Source of the DNA: an uncultured Lachnospiraceae bacterium
GTDB taxonomy: Bacteria > Bacillota > Clostridia > Lachnospirales > Lachnospiraceae
DNA: 64,000 nucleotides
NCBI GenBank assembly: GCA_937920345.1
Contig: CALGVA010000018.1
Span: 1-64,000 of the forward strand
Reading direction: 5' to 3'
Shown here: piece after piece, positions 33,893 through 42,576 of the stretch
Layout: each line of letters begins with the position of its first letter
Position numbering within the stretch: position 1 is the stretch's first letter
The notes under the pieces: model-generated
What the model was told of the DNA's origin: nothing
Seen by the model: the letters and a program-made list of their open reading frames with translations, nothing else
Databases searched by the model: none
Program-made: the position numbers and the translations under genes

Positions 33893-36100
33893 ATGGCTAT
33901 AGATTTAAGTATGGAAAATTTCGGATCAATGATCGATAATGTGATTGCCGGAATATGTTTCTTTGAGTATGATAAGACAAGCGGGACAATGACACCTTTT
34001 TTTATCAATGAAGGAATGTTTCGTATGCTGGGATATTCCAGAGTGCAGGGCATGAAGTTATTAAAGAAGGTCGAAATGAACATTATTCCGGAGGATCTGC
34101 CGATCTACAAACAGGGAATCGCAGATGTACTTAAGGATGACGGCGCTGTAGATGTGGAATTCCGCACGGTAACGGGGAGTGGAGGACTCAGATGGCTGCA
34201 TGTCAGAGGAAACCTGTATGCCAGAGAGGCAGACAAGTATACGATCGTAACTGTCATCCAGGACATTACCGAACACAAAAATGTGGAGGAGGAACTGCAT
34301 TTACAGGCTGAAAGACTGCACATTCTTTCCGAGGCGGAGGGTGAACGCATCATTGATTATAATGCAAAGACGGATGTTATGGTGGTCAAGTCTTCCAACG
34401 AGTACGATCTGGCAGGCGAGCAGATCCGGAATAAATGGATGGAGGAATTTGATGCTACGATGATCTATGATGAGGATGTGGCATATTATAAGTCCATCTT
34501 CAGAGGTCTGCTGACATCCCCAAAGCATGAAACGATCGAATACCGGACGAAACGCTTTGATGACGATTATACATGGTATCAGGCAAATCTGACCTCCCTG
34601 CTGGGAGCGGAGGGATATGTGACGAGAGTCGTCGGCCGTATGATCAATATACATGAGAGAAAGCTGAAAGAACTGGAACTTTTACTGCGTGCGGAGAAGG
34701 ATGCGCTGACGGGCTTATACAATAAGGGCGCGACAGTGCAGCTGATTCAGAATTTTCTCCACGACGGCAAGAATGGAACCCTCTACGGACTGATGATCAT
34801 TGATCTGGATAATTTTAAGGAAGCGAATGATCTGCTGGGGCATGCGCAGGGCGACCAGATTCTTGTAGACACAGGAGCCGCGCTGAACGATATCTTCAGG
34901 GGCGGAGATATTGTCGGTCGTATCGGAGGCGATGAGTTTGTTGTATTCATGAAAGATTTGAGTTCCATTTCCGACGCGGATATTCTGGCGGCTAAGGTTG
35001 TAAAGGAAGTTGATTTCACTTTTGCGTACGAGGAGCAGCCGATTCACGTGACTTGCAGTGTGGGGGTGGCAATCTTCCCGTATCACGGCAAAAGTTATGA
35101 AGCGCTATTTGACAAAGCAGACAAAGCCGTCTATACAGCCAAGGCAAACGGCAAGTGCGGTTACCGCATCTATGATGTCGCTACGACGATGGTATACCAT
35201 GCCGCCAGAAAGAATGTGGAATATAATCCGGATAAAGGCATGGAGATGAACCGAAGCATAGAAGATCTTGTGATGCAGCTTCTGTTTGAAGATAAAGTCA
35301 TGGAGTCTGCGCTGAAATCGTCGATCGAGCTTATTACGGCAGAATATCGTTTTCACAGAGGATATGTGTGCGGTAACGCCGATCTTCCGATATCGAGATC
35401 AGTACAGTTTGCGGCGGCAGGTTATGAGATCGGCCGGGAGACGAAGGAGCATTATGAACTGAAACGGGTGGTAAGTGAGATTCTGTATGAGTCGTTCCGT
35501 AAAGCGACGATCATTCATGACTATGATCTGACGGCTGTGGAGATGCATGATTATTTTCAGGCTGAGGGAATCAAGAGCATGCTCTATTATCCGATCACGT
35601 CACAGGGGACGTTTCAGGGGGCGATCATCTTTGAAAACCATGAGGACGTTCAGCTTGAATTTACGGAAAGTCAGCTGGAAGAGATACGCTCGCTGATGCG
35701 TATTCTGGAAGCACATATTTTGCAGATCGGACTGATGGACAGGCTGCAGGATTTTGTGACGCAGATTGAGATCTTTGATAATATGGACAGTTTTGTATAT
35801 ATTGTCAATCCGGATACATATGAACTAAGCTTTATTAATAAAAAAGTGCTCATGAGTTCGCCACAGGTCAAGATCGGGGATATCTGCTATAAGGCTTTAC
35901 AGCATAGGGAAGCACCTTGTGAGAACTGTATATTGAGACATTTGAAAAAGGATGATTCGCACTGCAGATGTACGGAGGAACTGTTCAATTATTCTCTGCG
36001 GTGCTGGAGCAGATGCAGTGCAAGCTGGCTGGAGTGTAAAGAGGAAAACGGGCTGGCACTCATTAACTGCATTGATATATCCGAGTACTTTTTACCATAG
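33893..36100 (+). CDS. PAS-GGDEF-GAF-PAS protein; probable diguanylate cyclase
   Basis: 735-residue signalling protein. The order is two PAS-like sensor domains (about 1-130 and 145-255), a GGDEF domain (about 265-425), a GAF-like domain (about 460-615), and a terminal PAS-like domain (about 630-735). The GGDEF motif is intact (345-349) and preceded by an RxxD inhibitory site (R336-D339), so it should make c-di-GMP with product inhibition. The C-terminal domain contains GDICYKALQHREAPCENC, a cysteine pattern found in redox- or metal-sensing PAS domains. Together with the EAL protein 4 kb upstream, it could form an opposing enzyme pair. No membrane segment is visible. Confidence 0.9.
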   Translation: MAIDLSMENFGSMIDNVIAGICFFEYDKTSGTMTPFFINEGMFRMLGYSRVQGMKLLKKVEMNIIPEDLPIYKQGIADVLKDDGAVDVEFRTVTGSGGLRWLHVRGNLYAREADKYTIVTVIQDITEHKNVEEELHLQAERLHILSEAEGERIIDYNAKTDVMVVKSSNEYDLAGEQIRNKWMEEFDATMIYDEDVAYYKSIFRGLLTSPKHETIEYRTKRFDDDYTWYQANLTSLLGAEGYVTRVVGRMINIHERKLKELELLLRAEKDALTGLYNKGATVQLIQNFLHDGKNGTLYGLMIIDLDNFKEANDLLGHAQGDQILVDTGAALNDIFRGGDIVGRIGGDEFVVFMKDLSSISDADILAAKVVKEVDFTFAYEEQPIHVTCSVGVAIFPYHGKSYEALFDKADKAVYTAKANGKCGYRIYDVATTMVYHAARKNVEYNPDKGMEMNRSIEDLVMQLLFEDKVMESALKSSIELITAEYRFHRGYVCGNADLPISRSVQFAAAGYEIGRETKEHYELKRVVSEILYESFRKATIIHDYDLTAVEMHDYFQAEGIKSMLYYPITSQGTFQGAIIFENHEDVQLEFTESQLEEIRSLMRILEAHILQIGLMDRLQDFVTQIEIFDNMDSFVYIVNPDTYELSFINKKVLMSSPQVKIGDICYKALQHREAPCENCILRHLKKDDSHCRCTEELFNYSLRCWSRCSASWLECKEENGLALINCIDISEYFLP

Positions 36101-36162
36101 ATCATTTCCGGTGGCACTTAGGTTCTGACCGGGGAAATTATACATGGAAAGCGAGAAAGGCA

Positions 36163-37698
36163 ATGGTGAAAATTTTAATCTTACTGATTTATTTCGCAGT
36201 ATTGATCGGTATCGGTCTATACTGCAGGAAGCATGCGACAGATGTGAACGGTTTCGTGCTGGGCGGGCGTTCCGTCGGTCCCTGGCTCACAGCATTCGCA
36301 TATGGCACATCTTATTTTTCCGCGGTAGTATTTGTCGGATATGCAGGACAGTTCGGCTGGAAATACGGTATAGCCGCTACGTGGGCCGGTATCGGCAACG
36401 CGATTATCGGTTCCCTGATGGCGTGGGTGATCCTTGGAAGAAGAACCCGTATTATGAGCCAGCATCTGGACTCGGCTACTATGCCGCAGTTCTTCGGAGA
36501 ACGCTTTGGCAGTCCGGCACTCAAAATCGGCGCGTCAGTGATCATTTTTATCTTCTTGATTCCCTATACGGCATCGCTCTATAACGGTCTATCCCGATTG
36601 TTCGGCATGGCATTTAATATAGATTATTCTGTCTGCATTGTACTGATGGCGGTTCTGACTGCGGTTTACGTGATTGCCGGCGGTTATATGGCGACCGCAA
36701 TCAATGATTTTATACAGGGTATTATCATGCTGCTGGGCATCGTTGCTATTATTGCCGCGGTGATTAATTCCAAGGGCGGACTGATGACGGCGCTTGACGG
36801 TCTTGCAAGAATTACGGATGAGACGGTTACCACGACGCCCGGAATCTTTGCCTCTTTCTTAGGTCCAGATCCTTTGAATCTCATGTTTGTGGTGATCCTG
36901 ACATCGCTCGGCACATGGGGGCTGCCGCAGATGGTGCAGAAATTCTATGCGATCAAGGACGAAGGTTCGATCAAGAAGGGTACGATTATCTCTACGGTTT
37001 TTGCCCTGGTGGTGGCAGGGGGATGTTATTTCCTCGGTGGTTTCGGCAGGCTGTTTTCCGATCAGATCGATGTGGCGGCGAACGGATATGATTCCATCAT
37101 TCCGACGATGCTGTCCGGTTTAAGTCCTATGTTAATTGCGCTCGTGGTAATTCTTGTGCTTTCCGCGTCCATGTCTACGTTATCCTCACTCGTCATGGCA
37201 TCCAGTTCCACGCTGACGATTGACTTTATAAAGGATAATTTTGTCAAGAACATGGAGGAGAAAAAGCAGGTATTATATATACGAGTGCTGATCGTCGTAT
37301 TTATTATTATATCAGCGGTGCTCGCCCTGATTCAGTATAAGAGCAGTGTGACTTTTATCGCACAGCTTATGGGAATTTCATGGGGAGCCCTGGCGGGAGC
37401 TTTCCTTGCACCGTTTATGTATGCGCTGTATGGGAAATGGGTCTCTAAAGCGTCCTGCTGGGTATGTTTTATCTTCAGTTCGGTTCTGATGGTGGCAAAT
37501 ATTTTCTTCAAGAGTTCTTTTCCTGAGATTATGCAGTCGCCCATCAACTGCGGTGCAATCGCTATGCTTGCCGGACTGGTGATCGTTCCGGTTGTCAGTG
37601 TGTTTACGCCGAAACCGGACAGGACACTGGTGGATAATGCTTTTGCATGTTATGACAGGGAGACAAAAGTCTCGCAGAAAACGGCGCTTGGCAAGTAG
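36163..37698 (+). CDS. sodium:solute symporter (PutP-like family)
   Basis: 511-residue membrane carrier with about 13 helices, SSS family. FVLGGRSVGPWLTAFAYGTSYFSAVVFVGYAG spans the first helices and holds the typical GGR and S/T-rich sodium site; the later YVIAGGYMATAINDFIQG is also typical. Substrate is unknown: proline, pantothenate, and aromatic or short-chain acids are all possible. GAGAAAGG before ATG 36163. It precedes iorA-iorB-paaK, which makes an aromatic or branched acid or amino acid a plausible cargo. Confidence 0.92.
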   Translation: MVKILILLIYFAVLIGIGLYCRKHATDVNGFVLGGRSVGPWLTAFAYGTSYFSAVVFVGYAGQFGWKYGIAATWAGIGNAIIGSLMAWVILGRRTRIMSQHLDSATMPQFFGERFGSPALKIGASVIIFIFLIPYTASLYNGLSRLFGMAFNIDYSVCIVLMAVLTAVYVIAGGYMATAINDFIQGIIMLLGIVAIIAAVINSKGGLMTALDGLARITDETVTTTPGIFASFLGPDPLNLMFVVILTSLGTWGLPQMVQKFYAIKDEGSIKKGTIISTVFALVVAGGCYFLGGFGRLFSDQIDVAANGYDSIIPTMLSGLSPMLIALVVILVLSASMSTLSSLVMASSSTLTIDFIKDNFVKNMEEKKQVLYIRVLIVVFIIISAVLALIQYKSSVTFIAQLMGISWGALAGAFLAPFMYALYGKWVSKASCWVCFIFSSVLMVANIFFKSSFPEIMQSPINCGAIAMLAGLVIVPVVSVFTPKPDRTLVDNAFACYDRETKVSQKTALGK

Positions 37699-37785
37699 AA
37701 AGCATTCTTCGTACAAATATGACGTTTACGAAATTCAAAAGAAAGGGTTTATGCGCAGGAATATGCATAGAAAAAGGAGTTATTT

Positions 37786-39507
37786 ATGAAACAGTTAATG
37801 TTAGGTAATCAGGCTTTTGCAAGGGGTCTGTATGAAGCGGGATGCAGTGTTGTATCCAGTTATCCGGGGACGCCGAGCACGGAAGTCACGGAAGAAGCGG
37901 CAAAATATGATGAGATCTACTGTGAGTGGGCGCCAAATGAGAAAGTTGCCATGGAGGTGGCATTCGGTGCGTCCCTTGCCGGTAAAAGGAGTTTCTGCGG
38001 CATGAAACATGTGGGATTAAATGTGGCGGCAGATCCTCTTTTCACATGTTCCTATACAGGGGTCAATGCAGGTCTGGTAATTTGTGTTGCCGACGATCCG
38101 GGGATGCATTCTTCACAGAACGAACAGGATTCCCGGCATTATGCGAAAGCAGCTAAAATACCGATGCTGGAACCGGCGGATTCCGCGGAGGCATGTGCGT
38201 TTGTAAAGAAAGCATATGAGATTTCTGAGCAGTTCGATACACCGGTGATTGTGAGGATGTGTACCAGAATCGCTCATTCACAGAGTCTTGTAGACACACA
38301 GGAGCGTGTCGTTCCCGTGGTGCCTGCATATGAGAAAAATGCGGCCAAATACGTTATGATGCCGGTGAACGCGATACGAAGACATCCTTTCGTGGAAGAG
38401 CGTACACGCAAACTGACAGAGTATGCAGAAAGCAGTGAATTAAACAGGATTGAGACGGGTGATACGAAACTGGGTGTCATCACATCATCCACGAGTTACC
38501 AGTATGTGAAAGAAGTGTTTGGCGAACAGGCAAGTATTTTGAAATTAGGCATGGTCTATCCGCTTCCGGAGAAACTGATTCTTGATTTCGCGTCTAAGGT
38601 GGAGAAGGTTGTGATCGTCGAGGAACTGGATTCCGTGATAGAAGACCACTGCAGAAAGCTCGGACTGGAAGTGACAGGCAAAGAACTGTTCCCGGTTGAG
38701 GGAGAATTTTCCCAGAATCTGATTGCGGAGAAAATGGGTGTGAAGAGCGTGAGCACAAGCGGCCTGGAGGAGACGCTTCCGAACAGACCGCCGGTTATGT
38801 GTGCAGGCTGTCCGCACAGAGGATTGTTCTATACACTGTCTAAGAATCACTGCAGAGTGCTGGGAGACATCGGCTGTTATACACTCGGTGCGGTGGCACC
38901 GCTGAATGCGATGGATATGACACTCTGTATGGGTGCGTCCGTGAGTGCGATTCATGGATTCAACAAAGCGCTCGAACAGGAGAGTGAGGGCAATACGGTG
39001 GCAGTGATCGGTGATTCCACGTTCATGCATTCCGGTATGACAGGACTTGCGAATATTGCCTATAACCAGAGTAATTCTACCGTTATTATTCTGGATAATT
39101 CCATTACAGGAATGACCGGTCATCAACAGAATCCGACGACCGGCTATAACATTAAGGGTGACCCGGCGGGTAAGATTGATCTGGAAAGTCTTTGCCGTGC
39201 CATGGGAATAGACAGAGTCGTTGTGATAGATCCTTATGATCTGGAGCAGTGTGATAAAGTAATCAAGGAGGAGCTTGCAGCGAAAGAGCCTTCCGTAATC
39301 ATCAGCAGAAGACCGTGCGCGCTGCTCAAATATGTGAAGCCGAAGCCGGCTCTTCATGTGGATGAGAACAAGTGTGTCGGATGTAAGGCATGTATGCGTC
39401 TGGGATGTCCGGCAATCAGTATGAAGAACGGGAAAGCGGTAATTGATACTACATTGTGCGTAGGCTGCGGCGTGTGTAAGCAGCTGTGTAAGTGCGGCGC
39501 ATTATAA
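37786..39507 (+). CDS. iorA: indolepyruvate:ferredoxin oxidoreductase, alpha subunit
   Basis: ThDP and iron-sulfur subunit that oxidatively decarboxylates aryl pyruvates (from Trp, Tyr, Phe) to aryl-acetyl-CoA, reducing ferredoxin. The 573-residue protein has the N-terminal pyrimidine-binding region, a ThDP region with GDIGCYTLG and GDSTFMHSGMTGLAN, and a C-terminal 2x[4Fe-4S] ferredoxin domain with CVGCKAC...CP and CVGCGVCKQLC. AAGGAG lies before ATG 37786. iorB follows after 35 bases. Confidence 0.96.
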   Translation: MKQLMLGNQAFARGLYEAGCSVVSSYPGTPSTEVTEEAAKYDEIYCEWAPNEKVAMEVAFGASLAGKRSFCGMKHVGLNVAADPLFTCSYTGVNAGLVICVADDPGMHSSQNEQDSRHYAKAAKIPMLEPADSAEACAFVKKAYEISEQFDTPVIVRMCTRIAHSQSLVDTQERVVPVVPAYEKNAAKYVMMPVNAIRRHPFVEERTRKLTEYAESSELNRIETGDTKLGVITSSTSYQYVKEVFGEQASILKLGMVYPLPEKLILDFASKVEKVVIVEELDSVIEDHCRKLGLEVTGKELFPVEGEFSQNLIAEKMGVKSVSTSGLEETLPNRPPVMCAGCPHRGLFYTLSKNHCRVLGDIGCYTLGAVAPLNAMDMTLCMGASVSAIHGFNKALEQESEGNTVAVIGDSTFMHSGMTGLANIAYNQSNSTVIILDNSITGMTGHQQNPTTGYNIKGDPAGKIDLESLCRAMGIDRVVVIDPYDLEQCDKVIKEELAAKEPSVIISRRPCALLKYVKPKPALHVDENKCVGCKACMRLGCPAISMKNGKAVIDTTLCVGCGVCKQLCKCGAL

Positions 39508-39542
39508 ACAGGACAGGGACAAGTCACGGAATGGAGGAAAGT

Positions 39543-40109
39543 ATGACAAAGAATATTATGATCGTGGGCGTAGGCGGACAGGGGTCGCTTCTTGCCAGTA
39601 AACTTCTCGGACATCTGCTCCTGTCGGAAGGGTATGATGTGAAGGTGTCAGAGGTGCACGGGATGAGCCAGCGCGGAGGAAGTGTTGTCACGTATGTAAG
39701 ATTCGGAGAGAAGGTGTATTCGCCGATTATCGACAAGGGCGAGGCGGATTTCATTATCTCTTTCGAGAAACTGGAGGCGGCAAGATATCTGGAATATTTA
39801 AAGCCGGACGGCAGAATCGTGGTAAATATACAGGAGATCGATCCGATGCCGGTCATCACGGGAGCAGCGTCGTATCCGGAGAATCTCATTGAGAAAATGC
39901 AGGAGAGAGGATTCCTGGTAGATGCGATGGATTGTCTGTCACTGGCGGAGGAAGCAGGATCGGCGAAAGCGGTGAACATTGTTCTGATGGGGCGGCTTTC
40001 ACGGTACTTTGACATTACGGAAGAAAAATGGATCAAGGCGATAGAAGAGTGTGTTCCCGCAAAGTTTGCGGATATCAATCAAAAGGCTTTCCGACTCGGC
40101 AGAGCATGA
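39543..40109 (+). CDS. iorB: indolepyruvate:ferredoxin oxidoreductase, beta subunit
   Basis: Gamma-type partner of IorA. The 188-residue protein has the fold signature GVGGQGSLLASKLLG (9-23), the HGMSQRGGSV motif and a conserved Asp/Ser rich end. GGAGGAA before ATG 39543; an upstream in-frame ATG at 39492 overlaps the end of iorA and is not needed. It is followed by paaK with a 19-base gap, forming a probable iorA-iorB-paaK operon that makes aryl-acetyl-CoA and the matching ligase. Confidence 0.95.
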   Translation: MTKNIMIVGVGGQGSLLASKLLGHLLLSEGYDVKVSEVHGMSQRGGSVVTYVRFGEKVYSPIIDKGEADFIISFEKLEAARYLEYLKPDGRIVVNIQEIDPMPVITGAASYPENLIEKMQERGFLVDAMDCLSLAEEAGSAKAVNIVLMGRLSRYFDITEEKWIKAIEECVPAKFADINQKAFRLGRA

Positions 40110-40128
40110 AAGGAATATCTAAAATACA

Positions 40129-41433
40129 ATGGCTAATTATTATCAACCGGAAATTGAGACAATGTCTGTGGAAGCACTGCAGGCGCTCCAGAGCGAAAGG
40201 TTAGTGAAACAGGTCCGCTATGTTTATGACAATGTGGAGTTCTATCGGAACAGGATGGATGAGGCGGGTGTGAAGCCCGAGGATGTCAAAGGGATTGAAG
40301 ATTTATACAAACTGCCTTTTATCAACAAGGATGATCTGCGCGACCAGTATCCTTACGGACTCCTGGCAGTTCCGTTAAATGACTGTGTGCGCATTCAGTC
40401 TACCAGCGGTACGACAGGGCGGCGTGTAGTGGCTTTCTACACACAGGAGGATATTGATATCTGGGAGGAATGCTGTGCAAGGGCGATTATGGCGGCAGGC
40501 GGCACGGACAAGGACGTATGTCATGTGTGTTACGGCTACGGACTGTTTACGGGAGGACCCGGATTAAACGGCGGTTCCCATAAAGTCGGGTGTCTGACGC
40601 TTCCTATGTCCTCCGGTAACACGGAGAGACAGCTTCAATTCATGGAAGACCTCGGTTCAACGATTCTGTGCTGTACGCCGTCCTATGCGGCGAATCTCGG
40701 CGAGGCGGTAACCGAAAGAGGATTAAAGGATAAGATCAAACTGAAGGCAGGTATATTCGGAGCCGAGCCCTGGACGGAAGAAATGCGGCACCAGATTGAA
40801 GAAACGCTTGGGATCAGGGCATATGATATATACGGACTGACGGAGATATCAGGTCCGGGTGTTTCCTTTGAGTGTGAGGAACAGGCGGGAATGCATATTC
40901 AGGAAGACCACTTCATACCGGAAATTATCGATCCGAAGACAGGTGAGGTACTGCCGGAAGGAGAGATCGGGGAACTTGTATTTACCTGTATCACGAAGAA
41001 AGCCTTCCCGCTGCTCAGATATCGAACCAGAGACCTGTGCCGCCTGACGAGAAAGAAATGTTCCTGCGGGCGTACCCATATCAGGATGACGAAGCCCATG
41101 GGAAGAAGCGACGACATGATGGTGGTGAAAGGTGTCAATGTATGGCCGTCACAGATTGAAGCGGTTCTTTTGAAGCAGGGGTATCAGGCGAATTATCAGA
41201 TTATAGTAGATCGTATCGGCAGCAAGGACACCATTGAAGTGCAGGTGGAAATGACGCCGGAGATGGCGGAGGACGCTGCGGTAGCAGTTCCCGTTCGTGA
41301 GAAGAAACTCGTTTCCGGATTAAAATCCATGCTGGGAATCGGCGTGGATGTCAGAGTGGTAGAGCCGAAGAGCATTACGCGAAGCGAGGGTAAGGCAGTC
41401 CGCGTTATTGATAAGAGACATCTGTATCAGTAA
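40129..41433 (+). CDS. paaK: phenylacetate-CoA ligase
   Basis: Adenylate-forming ligase that links phenylacetate or a related aryl acid to CoA. The 434-residue length is typical for PaaK. AMP-binding STSGTTGRRVV, the mid motif YDIYGLTEISGPG, and the C-terminal domain with KPMGRSDDMMVVKGVNVWP are diagnostic. With IorAB upstream it can run in either direction: CoA-ester hydrolysis with ATP gain, or activation of aryl acids. AAGGAAT precedes ATG 40129. Confidence 0.95.
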   Translation: MANYYQPEIETMSVEALQALQSERLVKQVRYVYDNVEFYRNRMDEAGVKPEDVKGIEDLYKLPFINKDDLRDQYPYGLLAVPLNDCVRIQSTSGTTGRRVVAFYTQEDIDIWEECCARAIMAAGGTDKDVCHVCYGYGLFTGGPGLNGGSHKVGCLTLPMSSGNTERQLQFMEDLGSTILCCTPSYAANLGEAVTERGLKDKIKLKAGIFGAEPWTEEMRHQIEETLGIRAYDIYGLTEISGPGVSFECEEQAGMHIQEDHFIPEIIDPKTGEVLPEGEIGELVFTCITKKAFPLLRYRTRDLCRLTRKKCSCGRTHIRMTKPMGRSDDMMVVKGVNVWPSQIEAVLLKQGYQANYQIIVDRIGSKDTIEVQVEMTPEMAEDAAVAVPVREKKLVSGLKSMLGIGVDVRVVEPKSITRSEGKAVRVIDKRHLYQ

Positions 41434-41512
41434 TTTATATGATTTTTGCACATGAGTTTCAATTTGCGCCCTGGGACAGAGAGAACGTGAAGCTGTGGCG
41501 GGGAAAGCGGGT

Positions 41513-42364
41513 TTATAATGCGAGCAGTTGTCTGGCATTGGCGGAGAAGATCAGTTCCTTCTCCTGCGTGGTGAGGGGTGTGTTTTCAACCCGTGCAACA
41601 TAGTCTCTTTGGGATTCCCATGGGGAATCTGTGGCGAACAGTATTTTATCAGTGCCGTGTTTTCTCACAATACGCACGAAATCGTCGTCGGATAGATTGG
41701 AAGATATATACGGCGCTTTCCCGTGAGCGGTTTTGCAGGGGGTGAGAGGACCGATGGAGAAACCGGTGTCCAGATAGACCTTAGCACCGGCAAGGTCCTG
41801 TTCCACTGCATGCCAGCATGCCCAGTTTCCCATGTGGGCAAGAACAAATTTCTGCGGCTGTATTTCGTCGATTACGGTGAGAATCTGTTCAACATCCGCG
41901 TAGTTGTGGTCATAAATACCGATGTCGATGCCGGCATGGATGAGAGTAATCAGACCAAGAGATGAAGCATAATCGATAATATGCATCATTTTCACATCGG
42001 TGAGATCTGTATGCTGGTAAGCGGGATGCAGTTTAATCCCGGAGATGCCGTTTTGTTTTAAGCGGAGCAGTTCCGATTTGTAATCGGTATAATCAGGGTG
42101 CATACCTCCGAAAGTGATGATTCCCTGGCTAAACAGGTGCTCACGGTTGGAAATCATGGAAGTGTTTACTTTTTCCACCTGGTTTTCATGGGTCATGACC
42201 GGGAGATTAACACTGTAGGATACGGAAGCTTCCTTCATCGAGGCGAGCAGTCCGGATACGGAGCCGTCCGTGAAATATTGGGTACAGGAAAGCGCACTCA
42301 GTTTTTCCAGGGTCGGTAATGCAATTTTGTCGGGAAATGTATGTACATGGAAATCAATGATCAT
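41513..42364 (-). CDS. metal-dependent amidohydrolase (amidohydrolase 2 family)
   Basis: 283-residue TIM-barrel hydrolase. Metal-binding and catalytic elements are in order: DFHVHTF (residues 4-10), SGIKLHPAY, LIHAGI, VLAHMG and FATDSPW near the end. This family hydrolyses or decarboxylates small aromatic acids and amides, but some members are generic hydrolases. It is convergent with paaK and divergent from the second ligase. The location suggests an aromatic-acid role; the substrate is unknown. Confidence 0.88.
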   Translation of the reverse strand: MIIDFHVHTFPDKIALPTLEKLSALSCTQYFTDGSVSGLLASMKEASVSYSVNLPVMTHENQVEKVNTSMISNREHLFSQGIITFGGMHPDYTDYKSELLRLKQNGISGIKLHPAYQHTDLTDVKMMHIIDYASSLGLITLIHAGIDIGIYDHNYADVEQILTVIDEIQPQKFVLAHMGNWACWHAVEQDLAGAKVYLDTGFSIGPLTPCKTAHGKAPYISSNLSDDDFVRIVRKHGTDKILFATDSPWESQRDYVARVENTPLTTQEKELIFSANARQLLAL

Positions 42365-42479
42365 GGTTTACCTCATTTCTGTGCCTGTGCCGCAATTTTA
42401 TGCAGGCCGGTATTTTGGTGAGTTGGTGTTTGATGTCCGGGTGGTGGAGCCGGTACAATCCGGACGATTTGATAATGGA

Positions 42480-42507
42480 ATATGTTCGGTTTATGTACGG
42501 AACATAT
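42480..42507. promoter_or_regulatory. palindrome upstream of the second acyl-CoA ligase
   Basis: ATATGTTC (42480-42487) and GAACATAT (42500-42507) form a perfect 8-base inverted repeat 12 bases apart, overlapping a TATGAT -10 candidate (42505-42510). It lies in the 212-base divergent gap between the amidohydrolase and the ligase, so it may be an operator for either. Confidence 0.5.
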
Positions 42508-42576
42508 GATAGAATAATTTGTGACAACTGTCAAGAAAAGCAGAGAGTAAGAAAAGAGAGAGAGGAATAAGTTACT

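Noticed and set aside
36144..36584. Alternative frame starting at ATG 36144
   Set aside because: It overlaps the clear sodium symporter frame and has no homology-like motifs; GAGAAAGG points to ATG 36163.
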